A stretch of 64,000 bases of DNA from an uncultured Eubacterium sp. (GCA_934316845.1 CAKRDZ010000011.1:1-64000); one strand, 5' to 3'; shown: positions 1 to 9,139, numbered from the stretch's first letter. The notes: a model not told the origin generated them from the letters alone. Numbers and translations are program-made.

Positions 1-46
1 TTGCAAAATCCAATTACAATATCTCTGAAATAACGTATTTTCGTTA

Positions 47-1234
47 TTACTCGATGATTGTAGCAACACGGCCTGAACCTACAGTACGTCCACCTTCGCG
101 GATAGCGAATGTAAGACCCTGGCTCATAGCGATTGGGTGAATCAATTCGATTGTCATTTCTACGTTATCACCAGGCATGCACATCTCTGTTCCTTCTGGA
201 AGTTCGATAACACCTGTTACGTCAGTTGTACGGAAGTAGAACTGTGGACGATAGTTGTTGAAGAATGGAGTATGACGTCCACCCTCGTCCTTAGTCAATA
301 CGTAAACCTGAGCTGTGAATTTTGTATGACATGTAAGAGTTCCTGGCTGACAAAGAACCTGTCCTCTTTCGATGTCTGTTTTCTGGATACCACGAAGAAG
401 TACACCAGCGTTGTCACCAGCCTGAGCTTCATCCAACTCTTTGTGGAACATCTCGATACCGGTTACAACGGATTTCTGAGTTTCTTCTTTGATACCAACG
501 ATTTCAACTTCGTCGTTCAAGTGAAGTGTACCAGCCTCTACACGTCCTGTAGCAACAGTACCACGTCCTGTGATAGAGAATACGTCCTCGATAGGCATTA
601 CGAAAGGCTTATCTGTGTCACGCTCTGGATCTGGGATATAAGAATCTACAGTATCCATGAGTTCCATGATCTTGTCGCCCCACTCGCCGTTTGGATCTTC
701 CAAAGCTTTCAAAGCAGAACCTTTGATGATTGGGCAGTCTGTGAAGTCATACTCTTCAAGGATCTCAGTGATCTCCATCTCTACGAGTTCAAGGAGTTCT
801 TCGTCATCAACCATGTCACATTTGTTCATGAATACGATGATGTAAGGAACACCTACCTGACGGGAAAGAAGGATATGCTCTTTTGTCTGAGCCATAACAC
901 CGTCTGTAGCAGCTACTACGAGGATAGCACCATCCATCTGAGCAGCACCGGTGATCATGTTCTTAACGTAGTCAGCATGTCCTGGGCAGTCAACGTGTGC
1001 GTAATGTCTCTTCTCTGTCTCATACTCAACGTGTGCAGTAGAGATTGTGATACCACGCTCTCTTTCTTCTGGAGCTTTATCGATATTTTCAAAGTCAGTT
1101 GCCTCATTACCTGCAACTCTTGCAGCCAATACTTTTGTAATAGCAGCTGTCAATGTTGTTTTACCGTGGTCTACGTGTCCAATTGTACCAATGTTACAAT
1201 GTGGTTTCGTTCTTACATATTTTTCCTTAGCCAT
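47..1234 (-). CDS. tuf: Elongation factor Tu
   Basis: EF-Tu is the GTPase that carries aminoacyl-tRNA to the ribosome A site. The product of about 395 residues is full family length and shows the P-loop GHVDHGKTTL, the switch region RGITI, DCPGH and NKCD guanine-specificity motifs, followed by the two beta-barrel domains. The start is taken at the ATG at 1234 (MAKEKYVR...), because an AGGAGG lies the right distance upstream; an in-frame ATG seven codons earlier would lie before that site. It is the last gene of the rpsL-rpsG-fusA-tuf order and has its own promoter in the gap after fusA. A small ATAACG/CGTTAT hairpin overlaps the stop but lacks a convincing T-run. Identification is certain. 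Confidence 0.98.
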   Translation of the reverse strand: MAKEKYVRTKPHCNIGTIGHVDHGKTTLTAAITKVLAARVAGNEATDFENIDKAPEERERGITISTAHVEYETEKRHYAHVDCPGHADYVKNMITGAAQMDGAILVVAATDGVMAQTKEHILLSRQVGVPYIIVFMNKCDMVDDEELLELVEMEITEILEEYDFTDCPIIKGSALKALEDPNGEWGDKIMELMDTVDSYIPDPERDTDKPFVMPIEDVFSITGRGTVATGRVEAGTLHLNDEVEIVGIKEETQKSVVTGIEMFHKELDEAQAGDNAGVLLRGIQKTDIERGQVLCQPGTLTCHTKFTAQVYVLTKDEGGRHTPFFNNYRPQFYFRTTDVTGVIELPEGTEMCMPGDNVEMTIELIHPIAMSQGLTFAIREGGRTVGSGRVATIIE

Positions 1235-1304
1235 TTCTAAACGTCCTCCTAACATTTTTTTATTTTTGTTTTAGAAATTTTGCTTTACGTGCCAATATAC
1301 ATAC

Positions 1305-1333
1305 ATTATAGGGGATTTCTCTCAAAAAAGCAA
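1305..1333 (-). promoter_or_regulatory. Promoter for tuf in the fusA-tuf gap
   Basis: On the minus strand TTGCTT (1333-1328) and a perfect TATAAT (1310-1305) are separated by 17 bp. This would give tuf an extra transcript independent of the str operon. Prediction from sequence only. Confidence 0.65.
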
Positions 1334-1365
1334 CACCCAATCGTTAAAATATATCGACAAATTTA

Positions 1366-3483
1366 TTAGTCATTTCTCTGTGCGAGAACTTTATCCTGAA
1401 CATTCTTAGGAGCCTGTGCATATTTCTCGAAGAACATGGAGTAGTTTCCACGACCCTGAGTAGCGGAACGAAGCTCTGTAGAATATCCGAACATTTCAGC
1501 AAGAGGTACATAAGCTCTTACGAGTTTTCCTCCACCGATGTCTTCCATTCCTTCGATCTGTCCACGTTTTGCATTCAAGCTTCCGATAACATCACCCATG
1601 TATTCCTCAGGCATTGTTACTTCGACTTTCATGATAGGCTCAAGAAGTACTGCGTTACCTTTCTTCATAGCATCTTTGAATGCCATGGAACCAGCGATAT
1701 GGAATGCCATTTCACTGGAATCGACTTCATGGTAAGAACCATCCCATACCGTAGCTTTTACACCGAGTACAGGGAAGCCGCCAAGAATACCAGCCTGTGC
1801 TGCTTCTTCGATACCTTCTCCAACTGCTGGGATGTATTCCTTAGGAATTGCACCACCGACTACAGTAGACTCGAAGATAAATGTCTCTTCGCCGTTTGGA
1901 TCCATAGGCTCGAATTTAACTTTACAGTGTCCGTACTGTCCACGTCCACCAGACTGTTTTGCGTATTTACTGTCAATATCAACAGGTGTTGTAAATGTCT
2001 CTTTGTAAGCAACCTGAGGTGCACCTACATTTGCCTCTACTTTGAATTCACGAAGCAGACGGTCTACGATGACATCGAGGTGAAGTTCACCCATACCTGC
2101 GATGATTGTCTGACCAGTTTCCTGATCTGTATGAGCACGGAATGTAGGATCTTCTTCTGCAAGTTTTGCAAGAGCTTCACCCATTTTACCCTGGTCATTC
2201 TTTGTCTTAGGCTCGATAGCGAGCTCGATAACAGGTTCAGGGAATTCCATGGACTCAAGGATTACCGGATGCTGCTCGTCACAGATTGTATCACCGGTTG
2301 TAGTTAATTTGAAACCAACTGCAGCAGCGATATCTCCGGAGTAAACCTTATCGATTTCGTTACGTTTGTTTGCGTGCATCTGTACAATACGTCCTACACG
2401 CTCTTTCTTTCCTTTTGTAGCATTCAGTACGTAAGAACCGGAGTTCATTGTACCGGAATATACACGGAAGAATGCGAGTTTTCCAACGAATGGGTCTGAC
2501 ATGATCTTAAATGCCAGAGCGGCGAATGGCTCGTCATCGGAAGATTTACGAGTCACTTCGTTACCGTCTTCGTCAACTCCTGTGATGTCAGGGATATCTG
2601 TTGGAGCCGGCATGTATTCGATAACACCATCCAACATCTTCTGAACACCTTTGTTTTTATAAGCAGAACCACAGAATACAGGAACTGCTTCACTAGCGAT
2701 CGTACCTTTACGAAGAGCAGCCTTCATCGCATCGATTGTAGGCTCTTCTCCTTCAATGTACATTTCCATCAAATCATCATCCAGCTCGCAGACTTTTTCT
2801 ACGAGGTTGTCATGCCATTCCTGAGCAAGATCTTTCAAGTCATCAGGAATCTCTGTGATTTCGATTTCTTCGCCCTTATCATCTTTGTAATAGTATGCTT
2901 CCATCTCGAACAGATCGATCAATCCGATAAAGTCATCTTCCTTACCGATTGGAATCTGTACAGGGATTGCATTTTTGCCCAAACGGTCAATGATCGTCTG
3001 AACCGAATAAAAGAAATCTGCACCCATTTTATCCATCTTATTGATGAATGCCATACGAGGTACATTGTATGTGTCAGCCTGACGCCATACATTTTCTGAC
3101 TGAGGCTCTACACCGGCTTTTGCGTCGAATACACCGACAGCACCATCCAATACACGCAGGGAACGCTCAACTTCTACAGTAAAGTCAACGTGTCCCGGGG
3201 TATCGATGATATTGATACGATGCTCCAAAGCACCAGCTTTTGGTTTGTGGTGGTCTTCCAAAGTCCAGTGGCAGGTTGTAGCAGCAGAAGTAATTGTAAT
3301 ACCTCTTTCCTGCTCCTGCTCCATCCAGTCCATGGTAGAAGCACCATCATGAGTCTCACCAATTTTATAGTTTACACCAGTATAATAAAGGATACGCTCT
3401 GTCAATGTTGTCTTACCAGCATCGATATGAGCCATGATACCAATATTTCTGGTACGCTCTAATGGATATTCTCTTCCAGCCAA
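1366..3483 (-). CDS. fusA: Elongation factor G
   Basis: EF-G is the translocase GTPase. The 705-residue product is normal length and carries the P-loop AHIDAGKTTLTERIL, DTPGHVDF and NKMDKMGADF near the N terminus, then the EF-G domains II-V, including GGRGQYGHCK and the C-terminal LRSATQGRG motif. The start codon is TTG, chosen because AGGAGG sits about nine bases upstream and the protein begins MAGREYPLERTRNIG as in relatives. It is the third gene of the str operon, 38 bp after rpsG. Identification is certain; the TTG start is well supported. Confidence 0.98.
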   Translation of the reverse strand: MAGREYPLERTRNIGIMAHIDAGKTTLTERILYYTGVNYKIGETHDGASTMDWMEQEQERGITITSAATTCHWTLEDHHKPKAGALEHRINIIDTPGHVDFTVEVERSLRVLDGAVGVFDAKAGVEPQSENVWRQADTYNVPRMAFINKMDKMGADFFYSVQTIIDRLGKNAIPVQIPIGKEDDFIGLIDLFEMEAYYYKDDKGEEIEITEIPDDLKDLAQEWHDNLVEKVCELDDDLMEMYIEGEEPTIDAMKAALRKGTIASEAVPVFCGSAYKNKGVQKMLDGVIEYMPAPTDIPDITGVDEDGNEVTRKSSDDEPFAALAFKIMSDPFVGKLAFFRVYSGTMNSGSYVLNATKGKKERVGRIVQMHANKRNEIDKVYSGDIAAAVGFKLTTTGDTICDEQHPVILESMEFPEPVIELAIEPKTKNDQGKMGEALAKLAEEDPTFRAHTDQETGQTIIAGMGELHLDVIVDRLLREFKVEANVGAPQVAYKETFTTPVDIDSKYAKQSGGRGQYGHCKVKFEPMDPNGEETFIFESTVVGGAIPKEYIPAVGEGIEEAAQAGILGGFPVLGVKATVWDGSYHEVDSSEMAFHIAGSMAFKDAMKKGNAVLLEPIMKVEVTMPEEYMGDVIGSLNAKRGQIEGMEDIGGGKLVRAYVPLAEMFGYSTELRSATQGRGNYSMFFEKYAQAPKNVQDKVLAQRND

Positions 3484-3521
3484 GTTCTTTTCCTCCTAAT
3501 TTATTTTCGAATAATTCACGA

Positions 3522-3992
3522 TTACCAACGATAGTGTGCAAATGCTTTATTTGCCTCAGCCATCTTGTGCATATCTTCTTTCTTCTTCACGGATGAACCA
3601 GTATTGTTTGCTGCATCCATGATTTCACTGGCAAGTCTTTCTTTCATTGTCTTCTCTCCACGGTTACGTGAATAAAGAGTAAGCCAACGAAGAGCCAAAG
3701 CCTGTCTACGATCTGGTTTTACTTCGATTGGAACCTGATAAGTGGAACCACCGATACGTCTAGCCTTTACTTCGAGTTCAGGCATAACGTTGTTCATAGC
3801 TTCCTCGAATACTTCGATAGCGTCTTTTCCTGTCTTCTCAGCGATTTCATCAAAAGCGCCGTAAACGATTTTCTGAGCTACACCTTTTTTACCATCCAAC
3901 ATAATGTTGTTGATCAGCTTAGTAACGACTTTGTTTTTGTAAACTGGATCTGCCAGCACGTCTCTTTTTGGAATATGTCCTTTACGTGGCAC
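3522..3992 (-). CDS. rpsG: 30S ribosomal protein S7
   Basis: S7 is the primary 16S rRNA-binding protein that nucleates the 30S head. The product of 156 residues is standard length and begins MPRKGHIPKRDVLADP, with the conserved segment ARRIGGSTYQVPIEV and the C-terminal ending AFAHYRW. Translation starts at a GTG preceded by AAGGAGG. It lies between rpsL and fusA in conserved order. In many bacteria S7 represses its own operon by binding the rpsL-rpsG spacer; the 158-bp spacer here (3993-4150) could host such a site, but no specific structure was identified. Confidence 0.98.
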   Translation of the reverse strand: MPRKGHIPKRDVLADPVYKNKVVTKLINNIMLDGKKGVAQKIVYGAFDEIAEKTGKDAIEVFEEAMNNVMPELEVKARRIGGSTYQVPIEVKPDRRQALALRWLTLYSRNRGEKTMKERLASEIMDAANNTGSSVKKKEDMHKMAEANKAFAHYRW

Positions 3993-4150
3993 GTTACTTC
4001 CCTCCTTAATAATATTATTAATTCACAGGTACTCACTTCTGTGTCCGCACCAGTTTAAGTCTTGCTTCTTCCTTTAATAAATATAAAATCTATAAAATAT
4101 GATGCAAAAATTAATCCGGTACTTTTAATTTTAGTAATGACAAATATTAA

Positions 4151-4570
4151 TTATTTGCCTGCTTTCGGTCTCTTCGCACCATATTTGGAACGAGCCTGCT
4201 TTCTGTTAGCAACACCAGCAGTATCAAGCGTTCCACGGATGATATGATAACGTGTACCCGGAAGGTCTTTTACTCTTCCTCCACGAATCATAACAACGCT
4301 ATGCTCCTGAAGGTTATGGCCTTCACCAGGAATATAACTTGTTACCTCGATACCATTGGAAAGACGAACTCTGGCAATCTTACGAAGTGCTGAGTTAGGC
4401 TTCTTAGGTGTAGCAGTACGAACAACAGTACAAACACCACGTTTCTGTGGAGAAGCACTCTCTGTAGATTTCTTCTTCAGTGAGTTATAAGTGTACTGAA
4501 GTGCTGGAGAATTTGATTTCTTAGCAACCGATTTTCTACCCTGCTTTACTAATTGGTTAAAAGTTGGCAT
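4151..4570 (-). CDS. rpsL: 30S ribosomal protein S12
   Basis: S12 lies at the decoding centre. The 139-residue product begins MPTFNQLVKQGRK and contains TPKKPNSALRK and GGRVKDLPGTRYH, so the two lysines at which streptomycin-resistance substitutions occur are unchanged. The ATG is preceded by CAGGAGGTG. It is the first gene of the str operon here. Unlike most Firmicutes, rpoC is not immediately upstream; a secreted-protein gene is. Confidence 0.98.
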   Translation of the reverse strand: MPTFNQLVKQGRKSVAKKSNSPALQYTYNSLKKKSTESASPQKRGVCTVVRTATPKKPNSALRKIARVRLSNGIEVTSYIPGEGHNLQEHSVVMIRGGRVKDLPGTRYHIIRGTLDTAGVANRKQARSKYGAKRPKAGK

Positions 4571-4663
4571 TAATTTTCACCTCCTGTAGTTTTTTTGAAT
4601 CCACACTTTTATAAAGTAAATGTAGAAATGTCATGCCGTCCATATCGTTTTTTTGTACACAAA

Positions 4664-4709
4664 AAGACCACACGAACGCATGCTAGATTATTATAGCGCG
4701 TGTGGCCTT
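4664..4709 (-). terminator. Terminator-like hairpin after the 795-residue gene, enclosing the rpsL -10 box
   Basis: On the minus strand AAGGCCACACG (4709-4699) pairs with CGTGTGGTCTT (4674-4664, one mismatch), followed by a short T-run. It would end the upstream transcript. The loop contains the TATAAT of the rpsL promoter. Confidence 0.6.
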
Positions 4710-4719
4710 GATTTGTCAA
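4690..4719 (-). promoter_or_regulatory. Promoter for the str operon (rpsL)
   Basis: Consensus TTGACA (4719-4714) and TATAAT (4695-4690) on the minus strand, spacer 18 bp. This gives a leader of about 110 nt before rpsL. Confidence 0.8.
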
Positions 4720-4746
4720 GAGTTTTTCAACACAAAAATTGCAAAT

Positions 4747-7134
4747 TTATCGAATCACTTTCAGATATGACGTATTGGACTCCACGCCCTTCTCTGTCGA
4801 TCTGACTACAACAAAATATTTGTACGTACTTCCGTTTTGTACGATAGTTACCGTGATATCTGCACGTCCGTTCTTCACCGGTGTAACTTTTCCTTTTTTG
4901 TCAACCTTAGCAATAGACGGTTTGCTGGACTTATAAGTCACTTTTGCCTTCTTATTAAGATGCAGCAGCTGGATCTTATATGTCTTTCCTTTTGGAAGCA
5001 GTTTGTACAAGCTTACACTTGGATATTTGTAACCGGTCTTATACTTATACAAACTGTAGTTTTTCTTAATCGTCGTGCGGACTACAAGATTAACGATATA
5101 CTGGATTTTTTTCTTTCCTTTTGTCACATTGATGACTAACTTGGCTTTTCCCAGTTTTTTCTTTGTTTTAACCAGTCCACTCTTGTCAATTGTCGCAATC
5201 TTTTTATTGCTGGAGCTGCATCTTATCTTTGCTCCCTTCTGATTCAAAAGTTTGATGCGGAATTTCATTTTCGGTGCCATGATTTTTTTCATCACAATGG
5301 TTGGAATTTTCAACTCCACAGAACCTTTTCTGACTGTCTGGTCTTCCGGTGGCACCATTTTTTTCGGAGCCGCCGGCGTCGTGCTTGGTGTTGCACTTGA
5401 AGTTACACTTGGCGTTGCACTTGCTCCTACAATTGGCGTTGTTCCCGGCGCTGCCGGCGTCGTGCTTGGTGTTGCACTTGAAGTTACACTTGGCGTTGCA
5501 CTTGCTCCTACGATCGGCGTTGTGCTTGGGGTTGCGCTTGGACTTGCACTTGCGGACGGCAAGCCGCTTTTTGTACTCATTTCTGTACTCCGGCTCTCAG
5601 TAATTGATTCACCAATCGTTCTTTTTACCACGTCATAGCATGTATCTTCTTTCAATCCTTTAAATGTAATAGTACCTTTTACATCATCGCCATCTCTTGT
5701 CGTATCGCCATCCGTTGTCCACGGAATTACAATATTACCTTTTTTATCGCGAAGTTCGTATTCAAATCCATCCTCCGCTTCAATGGTTATACTTGTCTCA
5801 TTTGTCTGTTTTTCTACCGGTGGAAGGGCACGTACGACACCTTCTGCAACCGCCTGTCCGGTATAATCATTTTTACCAGTTACCGTACACTGAATCTTCT
5901 TTCCTTCCAGTTCTTTGTCCGGATTCAAAACGGTTCCACTTGCCCCCGCGATATCCTCCCATCTGTCAGTTTCCTTATCAAATACCTGCCATTGGTAATC
6001 CGCATTATCCGAATTGATAACGACATCGTTTCCATCTTTATCTTTGATAAATTTAATTTCCTCATCGTCGCCCACTTCAACCAGCATTTTCACTAATGCC
6101 GTCTCGATGATCTTCCGCGCCGTCGTTTCACCTGATACTGTGTCACGGGATGTTCCCACCTTGAAATACGGATAAAAATGTCCCTCTGCACTGGTTTTTA
6201 CACTTTTAGCGATCACACCGCCTTCAAAATTTCCGCCATTGATCGTCAAATCCGCCTGAGGTGCAGTAAAATGTCCGGAAATGTATTCTGTTATCATTTT
6301 TACAGCATCCGGGAAATTCCAGATCAATTTCATACCGGAATTTACAAACTGCGCCCCGGCGTAATTATCGGTCGATATTTTCTTGAGCAGATTATTCATC
6401 GGCTTGCCATTCCAGGTAACCGGCAAAACTTTATCCGCTCCGGCCGGTTTGCTCGTTACACCAAAATCAACAAAAAGCACCGTATTGTTTAATCCGGTGA
6501 CAGAAATACTGTATTCCTCATCACGTAAATCATCCGGAGACGCCAGGCCTTCAATATCAAGCGTCACGCTTCGGTCTGATGGAATTAAATCCGCCGGCAC
6601 TTCATATTTCTTTGATTTTGAAAAATCGATAACAATCTTATTTCCTGTTTTAACAGCCTTTGTGGCTCCTGTCACAAGTGCCTCGGAATCTTTCTGAATT
6701 TCAGAAAAAGCCGCTGTCATATCCATATATGTATTTTGCTCAAACTTTGAAGCCTGATAATTTTCGAAAGCCTTCTCCTCTTTGCTGGAATAGTAGAATT
6801 TCTTGGTATGATATCCCGATGGAACCCCAGCTGCCGGTTCATCTTTTACATTTCCAACTTTTACAAGATGTTTTGCATAACTTGGACTGACCATTGCGTC
6901 CGCAAAATCTGCAAGTTCGCAATCTCCTCCTACAGCCACACCTCCCATGGTGTGTGTCTTTACCTGAAGATTTTCTTTTACCACATACTGATAGTCACTC
7001 AGTAAATTTCGCATATTGACTTTGTACGGATAGGAAGATGCTGCTTTTGCTTCTTCCGGCACAATCCCTATCGTTGTCACAGCCATTGCCGCGAGTAACA
7101 CAACCGCCATTACACGTCTCATGATCTTTTGCAT
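4747..7134 (-). CDS. Large secreted protein with Ig-like (BIG2-type) domains and a Pro/Thr/Ser linker
   Basis: The 795-residue product starts with a Sec signal peptide (MQKIMRRV then a hydrophobic stretch ending near TIGIVPEEAKA). Residues about 35-360 match no family I recognise. About 380-520 looks like Ig-like segments (YQWQVFD..., KKIQCTVTG). About 530-600 is a low-complexity linker with a 27-residue unit present twice. The C-terminal 190 residues contain two BIG2-like repeats (ATIDKSGLVKTKKKLGKAK and SIAKVDKKGKVTPVKNGRA). No LPXTG motif or lipobox is seen, so it is probably released or wall-held by the basic C-terminal domain. The C terminus resembles that of the transglutaminase-like protein at 61.7-63.2 kb. 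A role at the cell surface is inferred; ligand unknown. Confidence 0.75.
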   Translation of the reverse strand: MQKIMRRVMAVVLLAAMAVTTIGIVPEEAKAASSYPYKVNMRNLLSDYQYVVKENLQVKTHTMGGVAVGGDCELADFADAMVSPSYAKHLVKVGNVKDEPAAGVPSGYHTKKFYYSSKEEKAFENYQASKFEQNTYMDMTAAFSEIQKDSEALVTGATKAVKTGNKIVIDFSKSKKYEVPADLIPSDRSVTLDIEGLASPDDLRDEEYSISVTGLNNTVLFVDFGVTSKPAGADKVLPVTWNGKPMNNLLKKISTDNYAGAQFVNSGMKLIWNFPDAVKMITEYISGHFTAPQADLTINGGNFEGGVIAKSVKTSAEGHFYPYFKVGTSRDTVSGETTARKIIETALVKMLVEVGDDEEIKFIKDKDGNDVVINSDNADYQWQVFDKETDRWEDIAGASGTVLNPDKELEGKKIQCTVTGKNDYTGQAVAEGVVRALPPVEKQTNETSITIEAEDGFEYELRDKKGNIVIPWTTDGDTTRDGDDVKGTITFKGLKEDTCYDVVKRTIGESITESRSTEMSTKSGLPSASASPSATPSTTPIVGASATPSVTSSATPSTTPAAPGTTPIVGASATPSVTSSATPSTTPAAPKKMVPPEDQTVRKGSVELKIPTIVMKKIMAPKMKFRIKLLNQKGAKIRCSSSNKKIATIDKSGLVKTKKKLGKAKLVINVTKGKKKIQYIVNLVVRTTIKKNYSLYKYKTGYKYPSVSLYKLLPKGKTYKIQLLHLNKKAKVTYKSSKPSIAKVDKKGKVTPVKNGRADITVTIVQNGSTYKYFVVVRSTEKGVESNTSYLKVIR
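5372..5533 (-). repeat. Two tandem 81-bp in-frame repeats in the Pro/Thr linker
   Basis: The 81-bp unit starting at 5372 repeats at 5453 with few substitutions, encoding a 27-residue SATPSVTSSATPSTTPAAP-type unit twice. Near identity of the DNA suggests recent duplication and a copy number that can vary between strains. Confidence 0.85.
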
Positions 7135-7185
7135 TTTTTCCTCTCCTTTTTGTTTCCAAAATATGGGTTTTCTGTTTTTACAAAA

Positions 7186-7214
7186 ATTTTAGACCACATT
7201 TATTCAAATTTCAA
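7186..7214 (-). promoter_or_regulatory. Promoter for the 795-residue secreted protein
   Basis: Minus-strand TTGAAA (7214-7209) and TAAAAT (7191-7186) with a 17-bp spacer, about 50 bp before the start codon and its GGAGAGG site. Confidence 0.65.
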
Positions 7215-7267
7215 GAGGGATTTTATACTTTTTTTATAACTTTTGTGTTATAAATACATAAGGTCAA

Positions 7268-7330
7268 TGTTATATCTGCCCATTCTTCGCTCCTATCGGA
7301 GCTCATCATCGTGACAGTCGTCACATAACA
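7268..7330. other. Compact three-stem palindromic element
   Basis: TGTTAT (7268) pairs with ATAACA (7325-7330) and encloses two further hairpins, GCTCC/GGAGC and GTGAC/GTCAC, as in a three-way junction. It lies between the pckA terminator and the next promoter. It could be a small repeat element or an untranslated RNA; the stems are short. Confidence 0.35.
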
Positions 7331-7333
7331 ATA

Positions 7334-7379
7334 AAAAGATCACCCATATTTCGTGCAAGCACGATATGGGTGATCTTTT
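7334..7379 (-). terminator. Intrinsic terminator of pckA
   Basis: AAAAGATCACCCATAT pairs perfectly with ATATGGGTGATCTTTT, extended inward by CGTGC/GCACG, with A/T runs on both sides, so it can work in both directions. It lies about 75 bp after the pckA stop. Confidence 0.85.
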
Positions 7380-7449
7380 ATTGTTGCGTGTCTCGTTGTT
7401 TGCACGCACGGTATGGGTGATCTTTTTATTGTTGCGTGTCTCGTTGTTT
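7359..7449. repeat. Direct repeat duplicating one arm of the pckA terminator
   Basis: A segment of about 43 bp beginning GCACGATATGGGTGATC (7359) recurs almost exactly from 7406. The second copy carries the right arm of the terminator plus the following TTGTTGCGTGTCTCGTTG. It appears to be a local tandem duplication between the stop codon of pckA and its terminator. Confidence 0.8.
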
Positions 7450-7455
7450 TACAAA

Positions 7456-9060
7456 TTATTTCTGTGGTCCTGCAGGTACTAATGCTTTACCTTCTGCATT
7501 TCCTTCGTATTTTGCAAAATTCTTGATAAATCTGTCTGCAAGATCCAGAGCTTTTGTCTCCCATTCGGAAGCATCTGCGTAAGTATCGCGAGGATCAAGG
7601 ATTGCTGGATCTACACCCGGCAGTTCTGTAGGTACTTCGAAGTTGAAGTGAGGAATTGTCTTTGTAGGTGCTTTTGCGATGTCTCCGCTGAGGATTGCAT
7701 CGATGATACCACGTGTATCTTTGATGGAAATACGTTTTCCTGTTCCGTTCCATCCTGTATTTACGAGATAAGCTTTTGCTCCGCTCTTCTCCATTTTCTT
7801 AACGAGTTCTTCTGCATATTTTGTAGGATGCAGTTCGAGGAATGCCTGTCCGAAACAAGCGGAGAATGTAGGAGTTGGCTCTGTGATTCCACGCTCTGTA
7901 CCAGCAAGTTTTGCTGTAAATCCTGACAAGAAGTAGTATTTTGTCTGCTCCGGTGTAAGGATTGATACCGGCGGAAGTACGCCGAATGCATCTGCTGACA
8001 GGAAGATTACGTTCTTCGCTGCCGGTGCAGAAGAAATTGGGCGAACGATATTTTCAATGTGATTGATTGGATAAGATACACGAGTATTCTCTGTTACGCT
8101 CTTATCTGCAAAATCAATCTTTCCGTCTTTGTCAAGTGTTACGTTCTCAAGAAGAGCGTCTCTGCGGATTGCATTGTAGATGTCCGGCTCAGACTCTTTG
8201 TCCAGGTCGATAACTTTTGCGTAGCAGCCGCCTTCAAAGTTGAATACACCATTGTCATCCCAGCCGTGCTCGTCATCACCGATAAGGAGACGTTTTGGAT
8301 CTGTTGACAATGTTGTCTTACCTGTTCCGGAAAGTCCGAAGAAGATTGCTGTGTTCTTTCCGTCCATGTCTGTGTTTGCGGAGCAGTGCATGGAAGCGAT
8401 GCCTTGCAATGGAAGGTAGTAGTTCATCATGGAGAACATACCTTTCTTCATTTCTCCGCCGTACCATGTATTTACGATAACCTGCTCACGGCTTGTGATG
8501 TTAAACATTACAGCTGTCTCAGAATTCAATCCGAGTTCTTTGTAATTCTCAACTTTTGCTTTGGATGCATTGTATACGATAAAGTTTGGCTCAAAGTTTT
8601 CCAACTCTTCCGCTGTTGGCTGGATAAACATATTTTTGATGAAATGTGCCTGCCAAGCCACTTCTACGATAAAACGAACAGCCATACGTGTGTCATGGTT
8701 TGCTCCGCAGAATGCGTCTACTACGAAAAGTCTCTTATTTGACAATTCTTTTACTGCAAGCTCTTTCACTGCTTTCCAAGCTTCCTGTGATGCAGGATGG
8801 TTATCATTTTTGTACTCATCAGAAGTCCACCATACTGTGTCTTTTGAATTCTCATCCATCACGATATACTTGTCTTTAGGGGAACGTCCGGTATAGATAC
8901 CTGTCATAACGTTTACTGCGCCAAGTTCACTTTCCTGGCCTTTTTCATAACCTTCCAATGCCGGATTGGTCTCTTCCTTATACAGATCTTCATAAGAAGG
9001 ATTGTACACAATCTCAGTTGCACCTGTGATACCATACTTGCTCAAATCGATGTTTGCCAT
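7456..9060 (-). CDS. pckA: Phosphoenolpyruvate carboxykinase (ATP)
   Basis: Interconverts oxaloacetate plus ATP with PEP plus CO2 plus ADP in the cytosol; in anaerobic gut Firmicutes it often runs toward oxaloacetate. The 534-residue product is normal length for the ATP type and shows the kinase-1a P-loop GLSGTGKTTLS, the metal-binding HGWDDNGVFNFEGGCYAK segment, the substrate-binding TGRSPKDKYIV and the C-terminal GWNGTGKRISI motif. Start ATG (MANIDLSKYG) with AGAGGT upstream. Pyruvate kinase lies immediately upstream on the same strand, so two enzymes of the PEP node are neighbours. It has its own promoter. Confidence 0.97.
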   Translation of the reverse strand: MANIDLSKYGITGATEIVYNPSYEDLYKEETNPALEGYEKGQESELGAVNVMTGIYTGRSPKDKYIVMDENSKDTVWWTSDEYKNDNHPASQEAWKAVKELAVKELSNKRLFVVDAFCGANHDTRMAVRFIVEVAWQAHFIKNMFIQPTAEELENFEPNFIVYNASKAKVENYKELGLNSETAVMFNITSREQVIVNTWYGGEMKKGMFSMMNYYLPLQGIASMHCSANTDMDGKNTAIFFGLSGTGKTTLSTDPKRLLIGDDEHGWDDNGVFNFEGGCYAKVIDLDKESEPDIYNAIRRDALLENVTLDKDGKIDFADKSVTENTRVSYPINHIENIVRPISSAPAAKNVIFLSADAFGVLPPVSILTPEQTKYYFLSGFTAKLAGTERGITEPTPTFSACFGQAFLELHPTKYAEELVKKMEKSGAKAYLVNTGWNGTGKRISIKDTRGIIDAILSGDIAKAPTKTIPHFNFEVPTELPGVDPAILDPRDTYADASEWETKALDLADRFIKNFAKYEGNAEGKALVPAGPQK

Positions 9061-9139
9061 TTTACTCTGACCTCTTTTCTTTCATATTTAACCTGTTTAT
9101 ATTGGGTCCAGGATATAACCCTGAAAGTTTCACGCATAT

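Noticed and set aside
137..1240. Long plus-strand frame of 367 codons opposite tuf
   Set aside because: It is antisense to a certain EF-Tu gene, has Cys/Phe/Ser-rich nonsense composition and no ribosome site.
5252..5638. Plus-strand frame with Gly/Val/Ala repeats
   Set aside because: It is the complement of the Pro/Thr linker repeats of the secreted protein gene; no promoter or ribosome site.
7359..7449. Short direct repeats considered as a CRISPR array
   Set aside because: Only two copies, spacing far too short, and the repeat is the arm of a terminator; no cas genes in the window.
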